The notes below the pieces were generated by a model. The model searched no databases. It was not told the origin of the DNA and worked only from the letters and a program-made list of their open reading frames with translations. Shown piece by piece: positions 8,133 to 16,175 of a DNA stretch of 64,000 nucleotides (the stretch's first letter is position 1; each line of letters opens with the position of its first letter). Both the position numbers and the translations under genes were made by a program. This DNA is from CAG-791 sp963657295 (lineage in GTDB: Bacteria; Bacillota; Clostridia; Lachnospirales; Lachnospiraceae): contig CAVKMX010000001.1 in assembly GCA_963657295.1 (NCBI GenBank), positions 3,850-67,849 on the forward strand, in the 5' to 3' direction.

Positions 8133-9674
8133 TCAATGCTGCGCCGCCCCCTGGGCCTTGTGGGCAAAATCCGAGATGTCTCCGGCCGTCACTTCCGTGC
8201 TGACCGCTTTCTGCGGATTCACCATTTCATCATGAATCTCATCCAGAATCGGCATCAGCTCCTCGGCATATTCGATCCCGATGTAGCCCAGGGAGTCGCT
8301 CATTACCGTCACCACGTAAGGATACTCCCCGTCGACGACGGCGCCGTTGGTATAACTGTTCTCAATGGAATTCCCCGTTGAGGCAATCCACCCCGCCTTG
8401 CTGTAGACCTTTTTGTCCTCTGCGGCTCCGATGGTCAGGGCCGCCGCGGAATTCAGGCTGTCCGTGAAGATGGTTCTGGCCCACTCCGAGCTTTCGGAAT
8501 CCCCCAGCAGGAGTCCCGTCCCCTTGTAGAACATGCGGCACAGATCCAGCGGTGTCGTCATGATATAGCGCGTTTCGCTCTGCTTTGCGGGTACACCGGT
8601 TCCCTCCAGCCAATCTGCGAAAACCTGATTGCCGTAGGTGCTGCGGATTCTCACGTAGGCATCGTTGTCCGACTGGTTCCCCGCCAGGTACATGTCCCGT
8701 GTCATGGAGACACCGTCTTCCAGGAGGCTGAAAATATACGGTGCCTTGATGACACTCGCGCTGTAGATTTCGGCCCCTGCATGATACGAAATGGCATCCC
8801 CGGTGGTGATATCCACCATCACGAACCCGATCTCATATCCTTCCTTTTCAAACTGTTCGATGATTTTCTCCAGCTTCCGGCTGGTCTCGGACGAGATGAG
8901 ATATTCCGTGTTCCAGACATGAACCGTATCCGTGTCATAAATTTCCGCTGTGATGGTCTCCCAGGACGTTCCCAGCTCCTTGTCCTTGCTGGCCTTCAGG
9001 CGGGAGGCCTCCCGCTGCTGCTCGTGCAGGAGAATCCCGCTCCCTGCATCCGGATCCCTCGGCAGGAGCCCGTCCCGCTGCCCGTAGAGCTGATACAGCC
9101 GGTACAACTCCTCATCGGACAAATCGGCCGTCTCCATCAGATTTTTCTCCTCCGACAGATCAGACGTCTCCATCCCGTTCTGTTCCTCCTCCGGCAGATC
9201 GGACGTCTCCATCCCGTTCTGTTCCTCCTCCGGCAGATCGGACGTCTCCATCCCGTTCTGTTCCTCCTCCGGCAGATCGGACGTCTCCATCCCGTTCTGT
9301 TCCTCCTCCGGCAGATCGGACGTCTCCATCCCGTTCTGTTCCTCCTCCGGCAGATCGGACGTCTCCATCCCGTTCTGTTCCTCCTCCGACAGATCGGACG
9401 TCTCCATCCCGTTCTGCTCCCTGCTGTCCGCCTCCGCCGTGCTGTCCCCGGCTGCTTCATTTTCCTCCGGGGTCTCTTCCTCCGGTTCTGTCTTGTGTGC
9501 GAGCTTCCGGCTGCCCTCCGCCTCCGGATATTGCTCCCGGAACCAGGTCGGATCGAACAAGGTTCCGTCCTCCATCAGCAGGGTTCCGGCCTGCGCGTTC
9601 AGCGTGTTCCCCTTCAGCAGCGCGCACAGAAGGAGTGCTGCCGTTCCCGCTGCCCTGCATCCGGCGCGCCTCAT
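8133..9674 (-). CDS. Secreted class A beta-lactamase-like serine hydrolase with repeat linker
   Basis: The 513-residue protein has an N-terminal signal-like segment (residues 1-29), an acidic linker that contains seven exact or near-exact copies of a 13-residue unit (E-Q-N-G-M-E-T-S-D-L-P/S-E-E, residues 86-176) plus one degenerate copy, and a C-terminal penicillin-interacting fold. The catalytic motifs are S-V-I-K near residue 305, S-D-N and K-A-G. Such proteins may be beta-lactamases, but divergent members of this family often have other or unknown roles, so resistance is not claimed. The ATG overlaps the stop of the preceding gene (ATGA) and is preceded by AAAGGAG. Confidence 0.8.
   Translation of the reverse strand: MRRAGCRAAGTAALLLCALLKGNTLNAQAGTLLMEDGTLFDPTWFREQYPEAEGSRKLAHKTEPEEETPEENEAAGDSTAEADSREQNGMETSDLSEEEQNGMETSDLPEEEQNGMETSDLPEEEQNGMETSDLPEEEQNGMETSDLPEEEQNGMETSDLPEEEQNGMETSDLSEEKNLMETADLSDEELYRLYQLYGQRDGLLPRDPDAGSGILLHEQQREASRLKASKDKELGTSWETITAEIYDTDTVHVWNTEYLISSETSRKLEKIIEQFEKEGYEIGFVMVDITTGDAISYHAGAEIYSASVIKAPYIFSLLEDGVSMTRDMYLAGNQSDNDAYVRIRSTYGNQVFADWLEGTGVPAKQSETRYIMTTPLDLCRMFYKGTGLLLGDSESSEWARTIFTDSLNSAAALTIGAAEDKKVYSKAGWIASTGNSIENSYTNGAVVDGEYPYVVTVMSDSLGYIGIEYAEELMPILDEIHDEMVNPQKAVSTEVTAGDISDFAHKAQGAAQH
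9147..9419 (-). repeat. Seven tandem 39-bp repeats inside the serine hydrolase gene
   Basis: Seven head-to-tail 39-base units encode the 13-residue linker repeat; the two outer units differ by a Pro/Ser change. A further degenerate unit follows to about 9108. Since 39 is a multiple of three, changes in copy number would alter linker length without shifting the frame. Confidence 0.95.
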
Positions 9675-10285
9675 GGCAGCTCCTTTGCCAACTCGTCCAG
9701 CGTTTTGCCGTAGGCGGGGAGGAAATCTCTCACGAAATCCCGAACCTCAGGCAGCTCCTCTGCCAGGTGCCTCAGGCTCTCCCTTGTCGACGCCTCCGCG
9801 CTTCGAAATTCCATGTTGCCGGAATTTCTCTCCTCAATGCACTTGATGAGAGCCGAGAGCTTATCCGCCGCCTTGACCAGGCGGCGAAGATACTGCTCCT
9901 CCGGCGCCAGCTCCTCCGGTGCCGTAAGGATTCCCTCATACGCCTGCCGCAAGTCCTCCGGGAGCCTTGCCAGCAGCTGCTCCTCTGCCTTTCTCTCCAC
10001 TGCCTTGTAGGCATCCCGGATGGCGTCGCTCCCGTATTTGACCGGTGTCGGCAGATCTCCCGTCATGATTTCCGCCGCATCGTGATACAGCCCGACCAGT
10101 GCAGCCCGCTCTGCATCCAACTGCCTCCCGTAGCGGACGTTTCCGATGGTGCAAAGAGCGTGTGCAATCATGGCAACCTCCAGAGAATGCTCGGAGAGAT
10201 TCTCCTCCCTGGTATTGCGCATCAATGCCCAGCGGCTGATGTATTTCATTCTCGAAACAGTTGCAAAAAAACGATACTCCATCAT
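9671..10285 (-). CDS. YfbR-like HD-domain 5'-deoxynucleotidase
   Basis: The protein matches the YfbR family, which removes phosphate from dNMPs. Metal ligands of the HD fold are visible: E-H-S-L-E-V near the N-terminus, L-Y-H-D-A-A-E-I-M-T-G-D in the middle and K-A-A-D-K-L later. The length is about 204 residues. The start at 10285 is chosen because its ATG overlaps the TGA of the GH127 gene; an upstream in-frame ATG at 10300 is also possible. The hydrolase gene downstream is coupled in the same way. Confidence 0.88.
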   Translation of the reverse strand: MMEYRFFATVSRMKYISRWALMRNTREENLSEHSLEVAMIAHALCTIGNVRYGRQLDAERAALVGLYHDAAEIMTGDLPTPVKYGSDAIRDAYKAVERKAEEQLLARLPEDLRQAYEGILTAPEELAPEEQYLRRLVKAADKLSALIKCIEERNSGNMEFRSAEASTRESLRHLAEELPEVRDFVRDFLPAYGKTLDELAKELP

Positions 10286-12270
10286 TTCTGATACATCCAT
10301 ACCCGCATGCTGCCGCCGCCGCGATTCCCCCAGGCATAATACGGAATCGCCCGCACGGTGATCTCCCGCTCTGCAGGCTGCTCCTCTGAATACAGCTCCT
10401 CAAACGGCGCCTCTGCCCCCTCTCCCGCACGAGTCTCCTCCGCAGCGGGGAAGAAGGCGGCCATCCCCTTAAAGTCAATCACCGTCATTCCGTTCAGCAG
10501 GCTCCCGTCATCCCTGATCTCCCGCGCGGTGAAGACCGGCTCCTTCGGAAGCCGGACGGCAGCAAGCTCCGGTCCGTTGTCGGCTTCCTCAATGCAATAG
10601 ACCAAAGGCCCCCGCATCAACGCCGCCTGTCCCTCATTCGCGCGGACCCGCGGATTGCAGTAAATGCGCCGCACCGCCATGGAGAAGCGCAGCTCCACCT
10701 CATCGCCGTCCCGGAAGGCCGCTGTCAGATAATAATATCCGCACCGCAGACTCTCGGTCTCGGTCCCGGTCCCCTCTGCCATGTCATAGAGGCAGGTGCC
10801 GTTTCGGAGAATCTGTGCATCCCTCGCATATCCCGGAATGCGGACGGCCAGGGTGAACTCCTGCCCGTCACAGCTTTCAAAACGATACCGGATTCTCCCC
10901 TCCCAGGGATAATCGCTCTCGGTGCGGATGACGCCGTGGGCAAATTCTGCGGTTCCTCCGAGGTACAGATGATTGATCACCAGCTCCCGGCCGTCCTTCC
11001 GCGTTTCCTCCCAGGCATACGAGCCGAGGGCCTCCACGGTCCGCACAACGTTGGGCGGGCAGCATGCACAGGCGTACCACTGCGGACGCTTCGGCAGGAC
11101 GTGCTCATAGCCGGGAAGCTTTCCGGAGACTCCCGGCACCACCTCCAGCGGATTGACATAGAAGAAGCGCTGTCCGTCCAGCTGGATGCCGGAGAGAATG
11201 CCGTTGTACAGAGCACGCTCCATAATGTCCGCGTATTTCCTGTCCGTCTGCAGGCGCAGCATCCGGTCTGCGAAGAACACCAGCCCGATGGAGGCACAGG
11301 TCTCCGCATAGACGGTGTCATTGGGCAGCTCGTAGTCGCGGGTGAAGCCCTCCCATTTCGCCGTCTGTCCGATTCCGGCCGTAATATACATCTGCTTGCG
11401 TGTGATGTTGTCAAAGAGCCGCTCGCATGCAAGCTGCAGCTCCTGATCTCCTGTCACAGACGCCAGATCCGCCATTGCCGTCAGAAGATACACCTCCCGC
11501 ACGGCATGTCCTCTGGCCTCGTGCTGCTCCCGGACAGGGGCGAACACCTGCGCATAATCCTTATCCGCCGGATCTGCCCCCCAATGCGTCCAGCCCCTCT
11601 TTTCCTTCTCTTCGGCGAACCAGTCCGAATCCTGACCGCGTCGGTCAATGAAGTATTGCGCCAGGTGCAGGTACTCCTCCTTGCCGGTTGCGTGATACAG
11701 CCGCAGGAGTCCGATCTCCACCTCCTCATGCCCGGGAACGCCGTGAATCTTTCCCTCCTCCGGGCCGATGTTGGCCGCAATGCAGGCCGCATTGCGTTCC
11801 ATCACCCGAAGGAGCCGGTCCTTGCCGGTTGCCTCATAATAGGCAACCGCGGCCTCCATCATATGTCCGGCGCAATACAGCTCATGGCATTCCTGCAGGT
11901 TCTGCCATTTGTGCTCCGGCTCCTTCAGGATGAAATACGTATCCAGATAACCGTCCGGCTGCTGTGCCTTCTCGATGACGGCAATGATATCATCCGCCCG
12001 CTTTTCCAGTGCCGGATCCGGGTGCAGCACCAGCGAATAGGCGACGCCCTCCAGCCACTTGGCAACATCGCTGTCCTGGAAGACCATTCCGTAGAATTCG
12101 CCCTCTTCCAGTCCCGCCGCAATGCGGAAGTTGGCCAGTGCATGACTTTTCTCAATGCCCGGAATCGCGTCGTTTAAAATTTTTTCCTGATACGGAATCA
12201 CCACATCGGTGATCAGCTTCTGCCGTGCCGACCAGAATGCGTCATCGACACGCACACGGTGAAGATCCAT
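10282..12270 (-). CDS. GH127 beta-L-arabinofuranosidase (DUF1680 family)
   Basis: The 662-residue protein belongs to the family of HypBA1, which removes terminal beta-L-arabinofuranose. The zinc and nucleophile cysteine cluster is visible as Y-A-C-A-C-C-P-P-N-V near residue 402, with E-T-C-A-S-I-G about 70 residues before it supplying the other ligands. No signal peptide is present, so it acts in the cytoplasm on imported oligosaccharides. GGGGGACAG precedes the ATG. It lies downstream of the beta-galactosidase gene, separated by a cluster of short palindromes, and fits side-chain removal from pectin or plant glycoproteins. Confidence 0.9.
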   Translation of the reverse strand: MDLHRVRVDDAFWSARQKLITDVVIPYQEKILNDAIPGIEKSHALANFRIAAGLEEGEFYGMVFQDSDVAKWLEGVAYSLVLHPDPALEKRADDIIAVIEKAQQPDGYLDTYFILKEPEHKWQNLQECHELYCAGHMMEAAVAYYEATGKDRLLRVMERNAACIAANIGPEEGKIHGVPGHEEVEIGLLRLYHATGKEEYLHLAQYFIDRRGQDSDWFAEEKEKRGWTHWGADPADKDYAQVFAPVREQHEARGHAVREVYLLTAMADLASVTGDQELQLACERLFDNITRKQMYITAGIGQTAKWEGFTRDYELPNDTVYAETCASIGLVFFADRMLRLQTDRKYADIMERALYNGILSGIQLDGQRFFYVNPLEVVPGVSGKLPGYEHVLPKRPQWYACACCPPNVVRTVEALGSYAWEETRKDGRELVINHLYLGGTAEFAHGVIRTESDYPWEGRIRYRFESCDGQEFTLAVRIPGYARDAQILRNGTCLYDMAEGTGTETESLRCGYYYLTAAFRDGDEVELRFSMAVRRIYCNPRVRANEGQAALMRGPLVYCIEEADNGPELAAVRLPKEPVFTAREIRDDGSLLNGMTVIDFKGMAAFFPAAEETRAGEGAEAPFEELYSEEQPAEREITVRAIPYYAWGNRGGGSMRVWMYQK

Positions 12271-12302
12271 TTCTGTCCCCCTCTGTTTTCCCTGTTATTT
12301 TG

Positions 12303-12390
12303 GTGCCTGCGCGGGCAGGCATGGTTGTTTTAATGCCTGCGTCAGGTCAGGCACGGTTGTTTTAACGCCTGCGTCAGGTCAGGCACGGCC
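12303..12390. repeat. Three tandem palindromic units between beta-galactosidase and GH127
   Basis: Three successive units read GCCTGCG...CAGGC(A)(C/T)GG, the first two each followed by TTGTTTTAA. Each can form a short GC hairpin followed by T-rich sequence. The last unit, 12369-12390, overlaps the end of the beta-galactosidase frame and supplies its last residues and stop codon. Confidence 0.8.
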
Positions 12391-15300
12391 GCATCGAGCA
12401 TTCAAAGTGAAGATGCCCCGCCTTGATCCGGAACTCCTCATGCGGCCTTGCGCCCCAGCTGTCGTCCCCGGCAACCCCCATCTGCATGAGGCTGCAGCGA
12501 ACGGTTGTGTGACGCACCGGCGGCAGCTCCGTATGATGCGCCGCATTCTCGATCTCCTCCGGCGTCCACGGCAGCGCCGAGAAATTCATGGTCAATCCCT
12601 CCGGTGCGGAGAAAACAAGGCCTCTCCCCTTCCGATCGGTCACCCTGGCCCAGCGCACTCCCGTCTTGTTGCCGCACTCCTGCGGCACCAGATAGCGGGT
12701 CATCTGCTCCTGTACGCTCCCGGCATAAACGCCCAGCTTTGCTCCCTTCGCCCTGTCGCAGTAGGTCTCCGCCGGACCGTTTCCATACCATTCCAGCTGA
12801 TCGTAATCGGCATTCAGGGTAAAGAGCAGGCCGAATTCCGGAAGGTCCGGCAGCTGGATGTTTTCCCCCGGATCATAGTCCATCACATAGTCTACGGTTC
12901 CGTCGCCGTGGAAGCGCATCGTCAGCTCCATGGAGGTCTCCGGCACGGTGGAAAGGAAAATCCGCTGCGTGACCGAAAAGGTCTTATCCGCTCCCTTTCC
13001 CTCTTCCCGGCATCTTGGATAGGCGTTCCGTTCGGACTCCGGCAGGACGCCCGCTCCCTCCGCAGGGAAATCCGATGCGTACAGGCTGGCCAGCTTCCAG
13101 ATGCCGAGCCTTCCCATCATGTTGCTGCCCCTGTCGTTGTCCACCGGTGCCCGCCAGAAGTTGGGCCGCGGCGGCAGCTCGATCATCTCCCGTCCGCCGA
13201 AGCGGTAGGATTTCAGTCCCATCCCGTTCAGGAAGGCGAACTGCGCGTCAAAGTGCTCGCCCCTCACTCCCAGGTTGAAGGTTCCGCGAATCACCTGCAG
13301 TTCGCCGCCGGATCCTGCCTCCGGGAGTCTCCTGCCCTTTCCTGCCCAAGGCTCATTCTCCCGGCGTGTCTCCGTTCCCTCCTCCGCGGCCTTTTCTGCC
13401 GTCTCCCGGAGCGCCCCGATCCGGAAGACGCCCTGTCCGAAGGCCACTTCATAGCCTGCTGCCGCATAATCCGCATCCTCCCGCAGCCGGAAGGAGACCG
13501 TAACAGCATATTCCCCCGGCGTCTCCGGAAGTGCAAACGGAAGCGGACAGGTCTCCTGCGTCAGGGGCGCCGCCTGCGTCTGTACCGGCACACGCTGCAG
13601 CAGCTCACCCTCTCTCTCCAGGAGCACGACGCAGTCGTAATCGGAGGAGCTGCGGAACAGATTCCGGTTGATCACGGTGAACCGATCTCTCTCCACCTGA
13701 ATCTGCAGGTTCTGGTAGAGGAATTTCACCTCCTGAAGCTTGGGATAGGGCATACGGTCCCCGGCCACAATGCCGTTGCCCGAAAAGCTGTAATCCGTCG
13801 GCCGCTCGCCGCAGTCCCCGCCGTAGGCCTGATATTCTCTGCCGTACCGGTCCCTTCGGCGCAGCGACTGATCCTTGAAATCCCAGAGAAAGCCTCCCTG
13901 ATACCGCGGCTCCCTCTCCGACAGCTCCGTGTAAAGGTACATCCCTCCGTTGGAATTGCCCATGGAGTGGCTGTACTCACAGCAGATAAAGGGCTTTCCG
14001 GGATGCTCGTCCAGGAATTTCTGAATCTCCGCCGCCGGCGTGTACATCTGACTCTCCATGTCCGAGGTATCCTCGTAGCGACGATCCCAGAAAATCCCCT
14101 CATAGTGCACCAGGCGGTCCGGATCCAGACGGTGAAAGAGCTGCGACATCTCATGGATGACGCTCCCGCCGTAGGATTCGTTGCCGCAGGACCAGATGAG
14201 GATGGACGGATGGTTCTTATCCCGTTGATAGCAGGAATTCACACGGTCCAGCAACACCGGCTCCCACACCTTGTTGTCCCCCGGAACAATGTTCTCCATC
14301 CCGGAGCGCTCCCTTGCCATCCAGGAGCCGTGCGTCTCCATGTTGTTCTCTGCGATCATGTAAAGTCCGTACTCATCGCAGAGACGGTAGAGCCTGGTAT
14401 CGTTGGGGTAATGGCTGGTGCGGACGGCATTGATGTTGTTCTGCTTCATCACGATCAGGTCGCGCCGCATCTCCTCCTCCGTGATTCCGGCGCGCCCCTT
14501 GTCGCAGGTGAACTCATGACGGTTCACCCCCTTGAACACGATCCGTCTGCCGTTCAGGCACATGATCCCGTCCTTCATTTCAAAGCGGCGGAAGCCCACC
14601 CTCTCGTGTATGTATTCCACCGCCTTTGCCGTCTTGTCATGGAGCGTCAGATACAGATCATAGAGCTGCGGATCCTCCGCCGACCACAAAAGCGGCTCCG
14701 CCACCCTCGCACGGATTTCATTGCTGTTCTCGTTGTCCTGCTCACCGGAGAGAACCACCCGGCCGTCCTTCTCCAGCCGGTATTCCGTATACCCGTAGCG
14801 GTGCTTTTCCACCGCAGCATTCCCCGAAGGCTCCCCTGCAGGAGCATCGCCCGCCGCGGACAGGGAGAGATTCAGCACCAGCTCAGCCGCCGACAGATCC
14901 TCGGTCAGGAGCGTTCGGATCTTCAGATCCTCCAGATGCACCGCCGGCTTCACGTACAGGTAAACATCGCGGAAGATCCCGCTGAAGCGGTAGAAGTCCT
15001 GATCCTCCAGCCAGCTCGAGCTCGTCCACTTGTAAACCCGCACCGCCAGCTTGTTCTCCCCCTCCCGCACATAGGGCGTCAGGTCAAAATCCGTCGGTGT
15101 AAAGGTATCCTCGCTGTAGCCGACAAAGCTGCCGTTGAGCCATACCGCATAACCGCTCTCCACCCCCTGGAAGGAAAGGTACAGCGCCTGCCCCTGCATG
15201 TTCTCCGGGATTGTAAAATATTTCACATAGCTGCCGACGGGATTGAACCGCTGCGGCACCTCACCGGGATGCAGCTCCTCCCGTCCGTCCCACGGATACT

Positions 15301-16114
15301 GCGAGTTCACGTAGGCCGGGATGTCATAACCCTCCATCTGCATGTGGGCGGGCACCGGAATTTCGTCCCAGCTCCGGCAGTCACAGGAGAGCTTTTCAAA
15401 GCCTCTGGGCGCCAGAGATGGATTCACGGCATAGTCAAACCGCCACAGTCCGTTCAGGCTGCAGCGAAGCGAGGTTGCCTCCGCCTCCATTTCCTGCCGG
15501 GACGCATAGGTGCAATGATCCGAATGGGCCGGAAGGGCATTGATCTTGAAAATCTCCGGATTCGCTACGACGGTCTCGTCAAAGGTGCCCGCACCGCCCC
15601 TTCGCAGAATGAGGCTCTCCAGCCGCAGACTGTCCATACCCGACTCCGGGAATTCCCGGCTGATCCATGCATCCAGCTCCTCCCGGAAGCCCTCCATGCA
15701 TTGGTGCAGGAGATTCACCCCGTTGGTCTTTTCATAATCCATGAGCCTTCTGCGAAACCGCTGCAGCGTGCTCTCCGAAACCGGCTGCACCAGATCGCTT
15801 GTTGTATGCAGGGCCGTCTGAAAGCGCAGGTCACAGGTGCAGTTCTCCACCGCCTTCTCATCGGAAAGCGCAAGGAGCTCCTCCAGCAGCAGCAGCCCCA
15901 CGGTCACATTGACCGGACCGCTCGGTCTCGCAGACACCTCGGAATACAGCGGCTGGAAGATTTTCTCCTGAATCTTCGGGAAGATTTCCTCTGCAAAGCT
16001 TCCGGCCCACGATCGCTCCAGCCTCCTGCGCTCCCGTTCATTCAGGAGCACCGATCGATCCCCCAGTCCCAGCTGCTGATAGCTGTTCGATGAAAAAGCC
16101 ATATATACCCCCAT
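12374..16114 (-). CDS. Chimeric protein: IS transposase N-terminal domain fused to GH2 beta-galactosidase
   Basis: The frame encodes about 1246 residues. Residues 1 to about 168 match the N-terminal half of DUF772-type (IS1182-like) transposases: Y-Q-Q-L, E-R-S-W-A-x-x-F-A-E-x-I-F-P, V-N-V-T-V-G-L-L-L-L-E-E-L, D-L-R-F-Q-T-A-L-H-T-T, then S-T-L-Q-R-F-R-R-R and G-M-D-S-L-R-L-E-S. From about residue 185 (N-P-E-I-F-K-I-N) it is a complete LacZ-type GH2 enzyme, with the acid/base C-G-N-E-S near residue 643 and the nucleophile C-C-E-Y-S-H-S-M-G-N-S near 715. No Met lies between the two parts before residue 209, so translation should start in the transposase part. AGGAAAGAG precedes the chosen ATG; 16102 is an alternative. 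The last residues come from a palindromic repeat. Confidence 0.88.
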   Translation of the reverse strand: MGVYMAFSSNSYQQLGLGDRSVLLNERERRRLERSWAGSFAEEIFPKIQEKIFQPLYSEVSARPSGPVNVTVGLLLLEELLALSDEKAVENCTCDLRFQTALHTTSDLVQPVSESTLQRFRRRLMDYEKTNGVNLLHQCMEGFREELDAWISREFPESGMDSLRLESLILRRGGAGTFDETVVANPEIFKINALPAHSDHCTYASRQEMEAEATSLRCSLNGLWRFDYAVNPSLAPRGFEKLSCDCRSWDEIPVPAHMQMEGYDIPAYVNSQYPWDGREELHPGEVPQRFNPVGSYVKYFTIPENMQGQALYLSFQGVESGYAVWLNGSFVGYSEDTFTPTDFDLTPYVREGENKLAVRVYKWTSSSWLEDQDFYRFSGIFRDVYLYVKPAVHLEDLKIRTLLTEDLSAAELVLNLSLSAAGDAPAGEPSGNAAVEKHRYGYTEYRLEKDGRVVLSGEQDNENSNEIRARVAEPLLWSAEDPQLYDLYLTLHDKTAKAVEYIHERVGFRRFEMKDGIMCLNGRRIVFKGVNRHEFTCDKGRAGITEEEMRRDLIVMKQNNINAVRTSHYPNDTRLYRLCDEYGLYMIAENNMETHGSWMARERSGMENIVPGDNKVWEPVLLDRVNSCYQRDKNHPSILIWSCGNESYGGSVIHEMSQLFHRLDPDRLVHYEGIFWDRRYEDTSDMESQMYTPAAEIQKFLDEHPGKPFICCEYSHSMGNSNGGMYLYTELSEREPRYQGGFLWDFKDQSLRRRDRYGREYQAYGGDCGERPTDYSFSGNGIVAGDRMPYPKLQEVKFLYQNLQIQVERDRFTVINRNLFRSSSDYDCVVLLEREGELLQRVPVQTQAAPLTQETCPLPFALPETPGEYAVTVSFRLREDADYAAAGYEVAFGQGVFRIGALRETAEKAAEEGTETRRENEPWAGKGRRLPEAGSGGELQVIRGTFNLGVRGEHFDAQFAFLNGMGLKSYRFGGREMIELPPRPNFWRAPVDNDRGSNMMGRLGIWKLASLYASDFPAEGAGVLPESERNAYPRCREEGKGADKTFSVTQRIFLSTVPETSMELTMRFHGDGTVDYVMDYDPGENIQLPDLPEFGLLFTLNADYDQLEWYGNGPAETYCDRAKGAKLGVYAGSVQEQMTRYLVPQECGNKTGVRWARVTDRKGRGLVFSAPEGLTMNFSALPWTPEEIENAAHHTELPPVRHTTVRCSLMQMGVAGDDSWGARPHEEFRIKAGHLHFECSMRPCLT

Positions 16115-16134
16115 CTCTTTCCTGTTGTCTTGAC

Positions 16135-16154
16135 GTGCCTGCACGCACAGGCAC
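16135..16154. repeat. Palindrome upstream of the chimeric gene
   Basis: GTGCCTG, six bases and CAGGCAC form a hairpin related to the units at 12303-12390. It lies between the cardiolipin synthase stop and the chimeric beta-galactosidase start, so related palindromes flank this gene on both sides. Confidence 0.65.
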
Positions 16155-16175
16155 ACGGTTCCCGCCTCTGCCGTT

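Noticed and set aside
9147..9419. Possible CRISPR array
   Set aside because: The units are contiguous 39-base coding repeats without spacers and translate into one repeated peptide.
8133..9674. Antibiotic resistance call for the class A beta-lactamase-like protein
   Set aside because: The active-site motifs are divergent (K-A-G for K-T-G) and the fold is shared by enzymes with other roles, so a resistance phenotype is not supported.
12303..12390. Possible CRISPR or tRNA-like cluster
   Set aside because: Only three contiguous short palindromes without spacers; no cas genes are in the window.
12407..16093. Open frame of about 1200 codons opposite the beta-galactosidase gene
   Set aside because: It shadows the coding strand gene with GH2 motifs and is composed of Arg, Leu, His and Pro-rich low-information sequence.
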